The position numbers were made by a program, and so were the translations under genes. A DNA stretch of 64,000 nucleotides from Nepenthes gracilis (taxonomy: Eukaryota; Streptophyta; Magnoliopsida; Caryophyllales; Nepenthaceae), in NCBI GenBank assembly GCA_033239525.1, contig BSYO01000038.1:5397041-5461040 (forward strand). Direction: 5' to 3'. Below are positions 43,263 through 53,617 of this stretch, piece after piece (position 1 is the first letter of the stretch; each line of letters starts with the position of its first letter). The notes under the pieces were generated by a model that saw only the letters and a program-made list of their open reading frames with translations, had not been told where the DNA came from and ran no database searches.

Positions 43263-43841
43263 AGCTAATTTGAGATTGCCACCCTTGTCTTGTTCCTCTA
43301 TTGCCGTTTTCGGACTCAGCTCGAGGCATTGGTTTGGCTTCCTCCGATGACTCAACTGAGCCTCGAAAGTCGCTGTTGTATGGACTGCCAGATTAAAATG
43401 AAGCCGGGGTGGGTGTCAACCCAGTGTTTCTGTTTTCTAGGTGTTGGAATGCTGAAGCCCCTAAGTTGGTGGATTCGCTGCTTGTGTTATTACTGATATG
43501 CTGGTTGCCGGCATACACTTCTATTCTATGATTCACTGCTGAAGTCTGTGGCTGCTGGAATCGAGTACATAGCTACTGATGTTGCAGTGGATGGGATGGG
43601 TATTGTCTAATATTGGGCGCAGCCGCTGGAACTGTTGATGCATGGTTTTTGGTGCTGTTTTATGAAGCTCCCATTTTTGTTTCTCTAGTTAAAACTGTTT
43701 TTTCTGTAGTGTTTTTCTTTGTTAGGCCGGGACACTTATGGCCTGTTTAGGTGTTGATCATCTAGGTGTTGTTTTTTCAATTTCTTTCTCTCGACTCATG
43801 ATTATGTTCATGGTAGTGCTCGGGGTATGCCCTAGCTCGTT

Positions 43842-43880
43842 GTTCTAATTCTAAGTTGGCAAAACACTTGGTGTTAGAAC
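43842..43880 (+). other. Tail hairpin H13 (variant subfamily)
   Basis: Arms GTTCTAATTCTAAGT and ACTTGGTGTTAGAAC, loop TGGCAAAAC. Confidence 0.9.
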
Positions 43881-43938
43881 ATCGTTTTGTAATTTTTATT
43901 TAATTTAATTCAATTTTCTTACTTACCAAAAAAAAAAA

Positions 43939-44847
43939 GGATTCTGATTCAATTTTGAATGATATCTCCCCTGGCAATTTTTATTTTCATTCAATTCATT
44001 AAACTTACTTACCAAAAAAAAAAAAAAAAAAGATATCTCCCCTGGCTTGGTGAGGAATTCGCTGTTGGTATTGTCTCAACCTGGTGTTGAAGTGGCTATG
44101 GCCCCTTGCACCGCTGGCAATACCCCCAGATCTCCTGCTGCCCCTGCTGGACGTGGTGGCTGTGCCCCAAGTGCTGGGCTTTTTGACCTAGACGCTCCTC
44201 CACATACCCCCATAACCTAGTCGCAGACGTTGATTCCACTCCCCATGCATTCTTTTTCCCTCTAATAGGTTGGCTAGAAAGCACGGGATGTTTTGGTTTA
44301 ATAATTTCCTTACCAAATTCCCAAAATTTCTTCTGGTGGTTAAGGAAGCATGGGAGAACGAAATCACTGGAACTCCTATTTTCTGGCTGGTGTCTAACCT
44401 CAAAAGGGTGAAGAGCGGGCTTAAATCCCTTAATGCTCAGTGTGGTGATGTTCATGAGGAGGTTTTGCGTACTAGAAAATGCTTAGAGTTACAATCCCGG
44501 ACTCTCTCACCCATGGGGATCAACCATGTTGAGTAGTCATATAGGGTCGCCTACTCGGCTGCTATGGCAAAGGAGGCTGAGTTTCTCCAACAAAAAGCCA
44601 GAGTTAGGTGGCTCAAAGAAGAGGATCAGAGCACTAAGTTTTTCTTTAAGACTGTTAGTGGGAATAATAATAGGAATAGGATCATATCCCTTCTTGATGA
44701 GTCTGGCAACCCTACCAGGGGGTTGGAGGACCTTCATAGATTGGTTGTTGACCACTTCAATAGGGCTCTCGGCTCCGGTCGATCCTATGGTTTGGTGGAT
44801 GCCAACTGGCTTCGTCCTTACATTCTCCATACTGTCCCGGATTCTCC
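43939..44847 (+). pseudogene. LINE-G, ORF1 remnant joined to ORF2 endonuclease end
   Basis: Positions 43939-44215 read as an ORF1 C-terminal remnant (LSQPGVEVAMAPCTAG and Pro-rich sequence). From 44260 the frame is clearly ORF2: RLARKHGMFWFNNFLTKFPK, WLVSNLKRVKSGLKSLNA, HEEVLRTRKCLE, a stop near 44534, then AKEAEFLQQKARVRWLKEED and FFFKTVSGNNNRNRIISLLD to VPDS at 44845. About 250 residues of EN before FNNFL are missing, so LINE-G has an internal deletion between ORF1 and the EN end. A 56-bp tail-only insertion lies at 43976-44031. Confidence 0.8.
43976..44031 (+). mobile_element. Tail-only insertion M6 (56 bp)
   Basis: The last 38 bases of the AT-linker subfamily (ending AAACTTACTTACC) plus A18, flanked by the perfect 15-bp duplication GATATCTCCCCTGGC (43961-43975, 44032-44046). 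It lies 37 bases downstream of another family poly(A). Confidence 0.95.
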
Positions 44848-44914
44848 GTCTCTTCGGAGACATCCGATAAAATCGGAACCTTTAAAAAAAGGGCCAGTGA
44901 CCGTCCCCCTTGGC

Positions 44915-45974
44915 CTTTTTTTTGGTAAGCAAGTATTTTGGATTGATGGGAGAAAAAAAATACAGATACGATGTTTTAACTCTAAGTATTTTAACTTGGG
45001 AGTAAAACATAACCCACTGGGGCATACCCCGAGCGATAAGTACAAACGAAGGTACATAACAGACCTCTAGGAGGCCAACGTTCTACAGAACCTATAGAAA
45101 ATGAAAAATATTACATCACAAAACAACGGGACCGACCTACAGATCCCAAGCCAGCCGGCACTGCAAAGAACCAATGGCAACAAAGAAATTCCCCCAGTCA
45201 CAACTGTGGACGCAACAGCTGTGGACACAACAGCTACCAAAACCGCCAGCCTTCAGGCAACCAAGTCACCAAAATGATCCAGATTAACAGGCATCCAAAT
45301 CCAGGTCATCCTGATACATCAGCCAAAAGTATTTCAGCAAGTGCTGAACTACTCCAGCTGCATAAACCTAGCCTCCCTTCAGGAAACGATATCAGCTGCC
45401 ATCCAGCACAACACCCGGATTCTGCATCTTTCCAGCATCAGATCCAGTGACCATAATTAGCACATCCACTGAGGCATTCAACATCAGCAACATTCCAACA
45501 TCAATACATGGAAACCACCAGACCACAACAGCACTGCCTCCCACCAAGCCTCCAAATACATCAACAATGTCAGCTCGCACCAGCATGAACAGTAGAAAAA
45601 ATAAAGTGCATAAAGCACACCAAACAGCCCAGATAGGCCACCATCCAAGTAGACCAGCAGCACCTTCAGTTCCCAGCATCAAGAACAGGAGAGATATTGG
45701 ATGCATATCAGCACACCAACACAGCCAGAGAGACCAAAGAATGCAAAAACAATATCCCAACTCATGCCCATTGGACATGAGCACAATCAGCACCAGGAAC
45801 AGCTTCAGCAAAAAAACCAGAGAGCCTGCCAAAAGCATACGCATGGGCCAGCATTTGACTCAAATTAGCAGACAGCATCAGCAGCCAATCCAGGGCACCA
45901 CGGTCATAACACAAATGACCAAGCCAGGTAACCCAACTTGCACTGCGGCAGCTACTGCAGGTGGTGAGCATTAT
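44915..45974 (-). mobile_element. 5'-truncated element nested at 44914/44915 (1.06 kb)
   Basis: TSD CCGTCCCCCTTGGC (44901-44914, 45975-45988). The tail hairpin is at 44971-45010 and the body is CAG-rich on the plus strand. No recognisable ORF. Confidence 0.92.
44971..45010 (-). other. Tail hairpin H14
   Basis: Plus-strand arms ATGTTTTAACTCTAAGT and ACTTGGGAGTAAAACAT, loop ATTTTA. Confidence 0.9.
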
Positions 45975-47190
45975 CCGTCCCCCTTGGCGTGTCTCAGGCA
46001 GTCTGGTGGATGGAACAGAACTGATATTGTTGCCTTTATTTCTAGCTTGATGATCATTAGCTAGAATCTAGCTTTGGAGACGTTGGTTGTTGTCTTAAGA
46101 TAGCTCAATTTTCTATTTGTTGGGCTCAAAAAACGGGTGCTGTTTGGTTGACAGCAGTAGCTGTCTGCTGATGCTGCATTGATTGATGATGGATATGTCT
46201 CCTGTTAGGCTAAATTAGCTGGTGTCCCTTGTGCTGATGGAGTTTTGTGTGATGCCAATTTGCTGCCCTTGTGCTGTTGATCAGCAGCTCCTGATGGATT
46301 TTGTCCCTGGTGTAGTTGGCCAGGTGTGTCGTTATTATGCTGTTCCTACTGCTAACAGTAGAGATTTTTTTGTTGCATTGACTGCCATTAGGTCACTGCC
46401 ACTGTTTTCATCTGGGATATTGTTTTTGCCTCTGCTGGGTGTGGAAACTGCCCACTCCATGTTGATGAATGTGCTGCAAAGCCTCTAGTTTCGATTTTGC
46501 TGGCTCGTTGTTGTTGACCACTTATGCTGGATTGTTTGCTGCGCTTGGTGCTGTTGGCGTATTGGAAAATTGGCAGATGGCCTACTTCGATTGTGTTCAT
46601 TGTTGAATGAATATGCTGCCTCAGATTGAGTAGCATCTGTTTGATCACAAGTGTACCATTGCCTTGTGATTATCTTGCAGTGCTGCTGTTTGGCAGTTCA
46701 CCGAGCTGATTGTTCCGAGAAGGATGTTGTTGCTGATCCTCTGCCCTGTGATAGCCAGAGTGTTTTTATGACCATTGTGGAGTCTACTGGTCTGCAGTGC
46801 TGACACTGCTATCTGTGTGGATGTGGCTGCTCTGAGTATGCACCGAATGTTGCTGATCTGCTTGGTTCTTGACATTTTGTATGTCCGATCTGTGGTACTC
46901 TGCTGCCATGTCTTTTCCCTGCTGGGGGGTTTAGCCTGCCGAGATGCTGGTGTGATCTGCTGACCCAGTGTGTGCCGATTCCCTGCTTTCCTGAGCCGAT
47001 GATGATCTGAAATGGATGGCATGATTGTCATTCGAGTTTGATGAGCAGACCTTGTCGATTTGGGAGTAGCTGATCTTGAACTTGGTAGTGTAAAATTATC
47101 GACTATTTTTCATTCAGTTACTTGTCCTCTTTGAGGTTTTTTAATGTCAGTTCTGATGTACCAGTTGCTCAGGACATGCCCTAGCGCTTT

Positions 47191-47230
47191 ATGTTTTATT
47201 TCCAAGTCAAAATACTTTGAGATAAAACAT
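47191..47230 (+). other. Tail hairpin H15
   Basis: Arms ATGTTTTATTTCCAAGT and ACTTTGAGATAAAACAT, loop CAAAAT. Confidence 0.9.
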
Positions 47231-47293
47231 AGATTTTGTAATTTTTTATCTCCCATTAATCCAAAATACTTACTTACCAAAAAAATAAAAAAA

Positions 47294-47788
47294 GTCCTGG
47301 ATTCCCTAACTGGCCCCCTCGCTGGGCCGGTTAGTGAGGAGGAAATTCAGAAAGCGCTTTTCTCCATTGGTGATGACAAAGCTCTCGGTCCGGATGGTTT
47401 TACCTCAAAGTTTTTTAAGAACTCTTGGGAGATTACTGGCCATGCTGTTTATGAAGCTATCTGTGATTTCTTCAATCATGGAAAGCTTCATAAATAGTTG
47501 AATACTACCTTGATTAGTCTTATTCTAGAGGTCCAATCCCCACGCATGGTTTTTGACTACCGACCAATATCCTGCTACAATGTCATTTATAAAGTGATCT
47601 TAAAAATTCTTACAAACCGGATCAAAGAAACCCTCCCCTACCTTGTCATCAAATGCCAGACGGCCTTTGTTGCGGGGCGTCAGATTAGCGATAATATTCT
47701 TCTAACTTAGAAGCTCCTTCACAGATATCATCTTAGTTACGATCCACCTAGGTGTACTACGAAAGTGGACCTGATGAAAGCATACGAT
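47294..47788 (+). pseudogene. LINE-G ORF2, RT fingers and palm N-terminal part
   Basis: Reading: LTGPLAGPVSEEEIQKALFS, DKALGPDGFTSKFFKNSWEI, a TAG after HK at 47495, VFDYRPISCYNVIYKVILKI, TAFVAGRQISDNILLT, a TAG at 47708, then CTTKVDLMKAYD (motif A). LINE-F interrupts directly after AYD. Relatives show GDDRAPGPDGF, so Arg-to-Lys and other missense changes are present as well as stops. Confidence 0.93.
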
Positions 47789-49961
47789 ATCCTCGGCCCC
47801 TTATTCCCCCCCTTCCCGCGCCCTGCCACCCCATGGCCATCGTCCGTCCAGATTTCACCATCCTCCTCCCTGCTCCACCCCTCAGCGTCTTCCGAACCTG
47901 ATTTCCCCCCCTCTCTGCCGTCAAAGGACGTGGTCGCCCGAGACGTTGCAGCCATTCAAATCCGGAGGCCCTCTCTGTTCCATCCGTCTCTTCTTCGTCG
48001 GATGCCGTCGCCAATCCGGCACTCCCTCGCCCTCCCTTTCATCCCTCGTGCCCCTGTTGGGGTTTTGTCCGGTCGTTCCCGGCCGCGCGCGTCGGGACTC
48101 TGCTAGTTTGTCTGCTACCAGCTCGAGGCTGGAGTATCTGTTGAAGGCTCGCAGAGGACGTCGGTCGTTGATGGGGTTGCTGGGTGCGCACCTCAACCCT
48201 GTTACCCTGCTGGCCCCCTCCCATCCTGGCTGCTCATTCTCTCGGGTTGCAAAATCGGGCTGGTGTTCTCTGCCCTGTACAGGGCCATTGTGATCATTTG
48301 GTGTCATATTCTTCGAGACCCTACCTTGCTGTTCTCGTGGATTGCTGCCGAGCCTCCATTGGCTCCTGGAATTCCTGATCTGCTCTGGGCCGTATGCCTT
48401 GCCCTGTCGATCCCTCTCTTGGCCCCCTGGATCCCCTGCTGGGTTGCTGATTGGAGTCGGGCAGCAGATTACCCGCCAGCTTTCCAGTCCTCTCCTATGC
48501 TGTCTTCTTCAAGCTTATTGGTTGAGGCTCCCCATAAACCTGCTTCAATTGGTCTGGCTGAGGCGTTTCATCATTTGCCCGGTGCCTCTGTCTTGCCCAG
48601 TGCTGCCTCTTCCAGCCCTGGAGGTGCTCACGTCTCTGCGCCGTCAGGTTCCTCATGGTCATCCGTTGTTGAGCAAAGGGCCTTTGGAGGTAAATGTTCC
48701 CTTAAATTTTTTCCACCAAATATTTCAGATTCGGAGAATATCATTTTATCCCCCCCTCCCGAGGTCACCAAACAGGGGGAGGACATGTGGGGTCCAACCC
48801 TTGTTGGATATTTCATCGGTAACCCTGTTCACTTCAATGTGGTTAACTATATCACCATGAAAATTTGGAAGAGATTTGAGCTACAACATGTGGCTTGTAA
48901 CGAATCGGGGTTTTATTTCTTTAGATTTTCATCTACTTCCATGCTTGAAAAATGTTTGGCTAATGGCACGTGGACGATCGCTGGTCATCCGTTTTTCCTT
49001 AAACATTGGTGGCCTGGTATGATTCTGACCCGGGAGGAACACAAATCCTTTCCTACCTGGATTTCACTCTTTGGGATCCCGGTTGAATACTGGACCCCAC
49101 TGGGGTTAAGCTGGATTGCGAGTGCGGTTGGCAAACCACTCTTCTTAGATCCGGTCACTGAAAAGCTTGAGCGCTTGGGTTACGCCAGGGTATGCGTTGA
49201 ATTGGGGATTAATGCCCCCAGACCGAATTCTGTTAAGATTCGGACAAAAGGAAGGCCCGGTGAACTCAATGAACATCTCTGTGATATCAAAATTGAGTAC
49301 CCTCATACGCCGTCGCGTAGGGGCGGGCCCGATTCGCGCAGGACTTCGAATCCCCCCTTTAAACCTTCTTGGGTTCCCAAGAAGGGTGCCCCTTCTCGGG
49401 ACATCTCATCCTCCTCTGTCCCGTCTCGATCTCCTCCCCGTTCAAAAAATCCTGTTGTGGCTGCCTCCGCGTCCATGGACATTGTCCCTAAGGCTATAAC
49501 GACCTCTAACTCGTTTATGGCCTTACAAGCGGACTCTACAAATGAATTATCAGAATGCCCCGTTCTAAGTGCTCCTGCACTACCCCTTCGATGTGATCAA
49601 GTCTCTCCTCCTAGTCTCGAGGGTCATGCTTCTGAGAAGGAGCACGTCTCGGCCCTTGCTGCCCCGGATCTGCTTATTGACAATGACGGTGTCGACTCGT
49701 CCTGTCTTCTTCCCTGCTCACCCCCCTGGACCTAGTTGTCCAAACCGTGTTTTGGAGCCCCCCTGTTCGCCCCCTATGAAGCTTGAAAGAGCTTCCTCAG
49801 CCCCTAGGTTGATTGTAGCGACTAATCCTTGCTCTTCTTCCTCCCCTGACCCGCCAGATGGCACCTATCCTTGTGCCTCTGTTTTGGGCCCCATTGGCTG
49901 TTCGACAAATGGTGGCCCACCAACAAACATTGGGGGCCGTGGCTCTTCCCGTAAAATTTGA
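47789..49961 (+). pseudogene. LINE-F ORF1 (DUF4283), 5'-truncated, frameshifted
   Basis: From 48263 a 490-codon frame is open to 49735. DUF4283 runs from about 48770: EVTKQGEDMWGPTLVGYF, MKIWKRFELQHVACNESGFY, FRFSSTSMLEKCLANGTW, HKSFPTWISLFGIPVEYW, GLSWIASAVGKPLFLDPV, RVCVELGINAPRP. It is followed by IKIEYPHTPSRRGGPDSRRT with no CCHC knuckle, then TTSNSFMALQADSTNELSEC. A shift at about 49730 moves the C-terminal part (PCSPPMKLERASSAPRLI, GPIGCSTNGGPPTNIGGRGS) into another frame ending at 49961. The N-terminal 160 or so codons (47789-48262) are in other frames. Confidence 0.92.
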
Positions 49962-50009
49962 AAAAAACTCGGGGGGTTAGAAATCCTTCCCCCCCCTCAA
50001 CCCTAACCC

Positions 50010-53000
50010 ATGACTAACATTGCCAGTTGGAATGTGAGGAGACTTAATGGGAGTGTAAAAGCCCACGAAGTCTGCAACCTCATTTCATCCCATAGGTGTA
50101 GTATCGTTGGCTTAGTGGAGACCAAGGTTGCGGAACGAAACTCTGTGGCTGTCTCCACTAGAATCAAACCTAACTGGTCTTGGTTTATGAATTACTCTTC
50201 GTGTTCTGGTGGTCGGATTTGGGTTGGTTGGGATCCCAATCTGATTTCGTGCAACATTCTTTCCTCGGAGGATCAAGTCGTCCATCTTGATGTCCTGCTC
50301 CTTGAGGAGAATACCCGTTGCATTTTGTCCTTCATTTATGGTGCAAACTCAGAAATTTCCCGTAGGCTCCTATGGGATAGCCTTCGCGCCGTGTCTAACC
50401 ATCCGGGCGACCTCCCTTGGGCGGCCCTCGGGGATTTCAATGCTATCCGGTTCCCATCCGAGGCCCTGGGAGGGGTTTGGCATAACAAAAGCTCAATCGA
50501 GCTTGAAAATTGTCTTAGAGACTGCGATCTTAACGATGTGTGTCATGATGGCATGCATTATACCTGGAATGATGGGCGTGACTCATCCCTTCGCATCTGA
50601 GAAAGCTTGATCGTGTTGTCGCCAATGGGTCTTGGTTTGACAAATTTCGTAGAGCTAAAGCCTTTTCCCCCTCCCCGGGCTCTCGACCACTCGGCCTGTA
50701 TTCTCATCCCGGTTGGCGATCCACCCAGATATCACGGTCTTTTCGTTTCAATAATTTCCTTACCAAATCCCGAAATTTCTCCCCTTGGTTGCGATGCCTG
50801 GTGGAAAACATCAATGGCTCACCAATGTTTAGGCTTGTGTCCAAACTTAAGCAGGTTAAAATTTCTCTGAAAGCGCTCAACGCCCATGAGGGTGATGTTC
50901 ACGAGGAGGTCATCCGTACTAAGGAGATGCTTGAAATGATCCAACGTCAAACTCCCTCTAGTTCTCTTGAGGAGCGTCGCTGTAAGGACGATTACCACGC
51001 TGCTCTGGCCAAGGAAGTCGACCTTACTAAGCAAAAAGCTAAGATAAGGTGGCTCAAGGAGGGTGATCAGTGCAATAAATTCTTTTTTAGGACTGTCAAC
51101 GGTAATAACAATAAGAATCGGATTTATTCCCTCCTTGATCAAGACGGGAATCCTACCAGTGGTATTGAAAACGTTCAGAATCTAATTGTGGACCACTTTA
51201 GAAAAGCTCTTGGGACTGGCCGAACGTACGGTTCGGCTGATGCGGTTAGGCTTCGTCCTTACATTCTTAATACTGTGCCTACATCCCTTATGGACCATCT
51301 TGTGGCCCCGGTAAGTTATGATGAAATCCGCAAAGTGATCTTTTCCATAGGCGACTATCGGGCCCCGGGGCCTGATGGTTTCAGCTCCCTGTTCTATAAG
51401 GAGTCGTGGGATATCATCGGCCCTTCTGTTTGTGAAGCCATTGGTGATTTTTTCAATCATGGAATGCTCCTCAAGCAAATGAATTCGACGATCATCAGCC
51501 TGATTCCCAAAATCAAGTCTCCTCGGTTGGTCTCTCGATTTTCGTCCCATTTCATCTTTGTAATGTCATATACAAAGTCATCTCGAAGATTATTGCAAAT
51601 CGTCTAAAGATGACTTTACCCTATCTTGTTGATAAGTGCCGGCGGCCTTTGTGGCGGGACGCCAAATCAGTGACAACATTCTCTGGCCCAAGAGCTTCTC
51701 CACAAGTATCACCTAGGTCATGACCCTCCACGATGCACTATGAAAATTGACCTCATGAAAGCCTATGATTCTGTTCATTGGGATTTCATTATCAATGTTC
51801 TAACCATCATGAATTTTCCGCCCAAAATGATAAACTGGATTAGGGAATGTATTACCACCCCCTCGTACTCCGTAAATATAAATGGTAAAGCGGTGGGGTT
51901 TTTTAAAGGGGGTAAGGGTCTTCGTCAAGGTGATCCCATTTCTCCTTACCTTTTTGTCCTGGCTATGGAGGTTTTGAACGGGATCATTGTCTCCAAGACT
52001 CGTAGGAACAATGAGTTCACATTTCACTGGAAGTGTGAAGCGACCCACACTGTCATGCTAGCCTTTGCCGATGACCTGCTCCTCTTCTCTCATGCTGACG
52101 TCTATTCTATCCGGATCCTCAAGGATTGCCTTGAGGAGTTCTTTTGGCTCTCTTGTCTGTCAGCAAACACAAACAAGAGTGAGGTTTTCCTCTGCTCTAA
52201 AGACCAATCCCTTAATCAGAATATTCTTTGTGCACTGGGGTTCAAAGTTGGATCCCTCCCCATTAGATACCTTGGCGTTCCTCTGATATCTACTAGGCTG
52301 TCTATTCGGGACTGTAAGGCCCTCACTGAGAAAATTACCTGCCGCATCAAATCATGGAAAAACAGATGGCTTTCCTTCGAGGGCCGCCTTCAATTGGTAA
52401 CCTCGATCCTCTCCACGATTCACCTCTATTGGGCTTCAATTTTCATTTTACCCACATCTATTTTTAACCAGATTGATTGCATATTGAGGCGTTTCCTCTG
52501 GAATGGTTCTACGGACGGTAAGGCTAATGCAAAAGTGGCCTGGTCCGATCTTTGCTACCCTAAGAGTGAAGGTGGGTTGGGGCTCAAAAATTTGTAGGCA
52601 CAAAATAAAGCTCTCATCTGTAAGCTTCTTTGGCGCCTCATGTCTAAAGACCCTGAATCGGCTTGGTCTTCATGGATCCACAAGACTAGAATCAAGGACC
52701 GGTGCATCTGGACCCTCAAAGTTCCTGATTCGGCCCCTTGGAGCTGGAAGAAGATCTCACGAAACTTCGTCCGTTCATGTGCTCGCATACTATAAAGATT
52801 ATTGGTGATGGCGTTGACTCCTTTATTTGGCATGACAACTGGCACCCTGATGGCCCGCTCATTAGGGTTTGCACGGATCGTATTCGTACGGTCACTGGTT
52901 TATCTTGGGACAGCAAGGTTTATCAGATAATCAAAGATGACCGGTGGGCCTGGCCTAATCCTTTTGATCGGAGGTGTCTAGTCTCGCTACAAACATGCCC

Positions 53001-53617
53001 CATTATTTTCCAAACAATGAGCAAAAGGACTCCTTGAGATGGGCTGGGAGCCCTAATGGCGTTTTTCGTCTAAGTCTGCCTACCTCCTACTTCACCCACC
53101 CAAACCGAAGCTGATCTGGACCAATCTTGTTTGGGATCCCTTCCATATCCCCTGCCCACTCTTTCACCCTTTGGTTGGCAATAAAAGGCCGGCTTAATAC
53201 CTCGACCGTGTTCACGGTGTTTCCAACCTCTCACTTACTTGTTCTCTTTGCGATTCTTACGCTGAAAATCATGACCATCTTTTTTTCTCTTGCCCCTTCT
53301 CATCCTCCGTGTGGACTTCTATCCAACGGATCGCTGGCATCCTTTGGCCTTACCCCTCGTGGTCCCAAAATGTTGATTGGGCGGCGCAAATGTGGAAAGG
53401 CAAGAACCTCATTGCCCTTTCCAAGCGGATCTCCCTGGCGGCCACTGTTTATTATATTTGGAGAGAACGAAATAATCGTGTTTTTGAAAAATCCTCCTAT
53501 AAGGATGTTTCCCAGATCTCCTCCCAGATCGCTAGCGTTGTTCGTGACAAGCTGAAGAATTCCTTACCCGCTGTTGGTTGCCCTAACAGCATGCTGGTTA
53601 GGCGTTGGAATATATAA
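50010..53617 (+). pseudogene. LINE-F ORF2 (EN-RT-zf-RVT), about 1,200 codons with frameshifts
   Basis: The ATG at 50010 (MTNIASWNVRRLNG) has Cys-to-Ser and Gly-to-Arg changes in the usual ACWNVRGLNG box. EN motifs VETKV and GDFNAI are present. Frameshifts occur near 50595, 50670, 50800, 51535, 51640, 52740, 52970 and 53060. The RT part (51740-52597) is open and keeps KIDLMKAYDSVHWD, GLRQGDPISPYLF, FADDLLLF (52064-52075) and RYLGVPLISTRL. A TAG follows LGLKNL at 52595. The zf-RVT knuckle (CxxC...HDHLFFSC, about 53240-53300) and the C-terminal VRRWNI with stop at 53615-53617 are preserved. Closest relative in the window: LINE-A. Confidence 0.95.

Larger units (their letters stand above)
42396..43938 (+). 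mobile_element. 3'UTR fragment of a further LINE subfamily, with tail
   Basis: The minisatellite (42396-43262) passes into a CTG-richer body and then the tail: GCTCGGGGTATGCCCTAGC, hairpin 43842-43880 with the loop TGGCAAAAC, an AT-rich linker, TTCTTACTTACC and A11 (43928-43938). The loop and linker match the variant subfamily seen at 24014 and 59726. The left end lies in or beyond the gap. Confidence 0.8.
44848..47293 (+). mobile_element. ORF-less element inserted in LINE-G ORF2, with nested minus-strand element
   Basis: The likely TSD has two mismatches: GTCCCGGATTCTCC (44834-44847) and GTCCTGGATTCCCT (47294-47307). The tail has the hairpin at 47191-47230, TACTTACTTACC and an A-rich end. 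Without the nested insert (44915-45974) it is about 1.37 kb, CTG-rich and 5'-truncated. Removing it restores LINE-G VPDS-LTGPLAGPVSEEEIQ. Confidence 0.85.
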
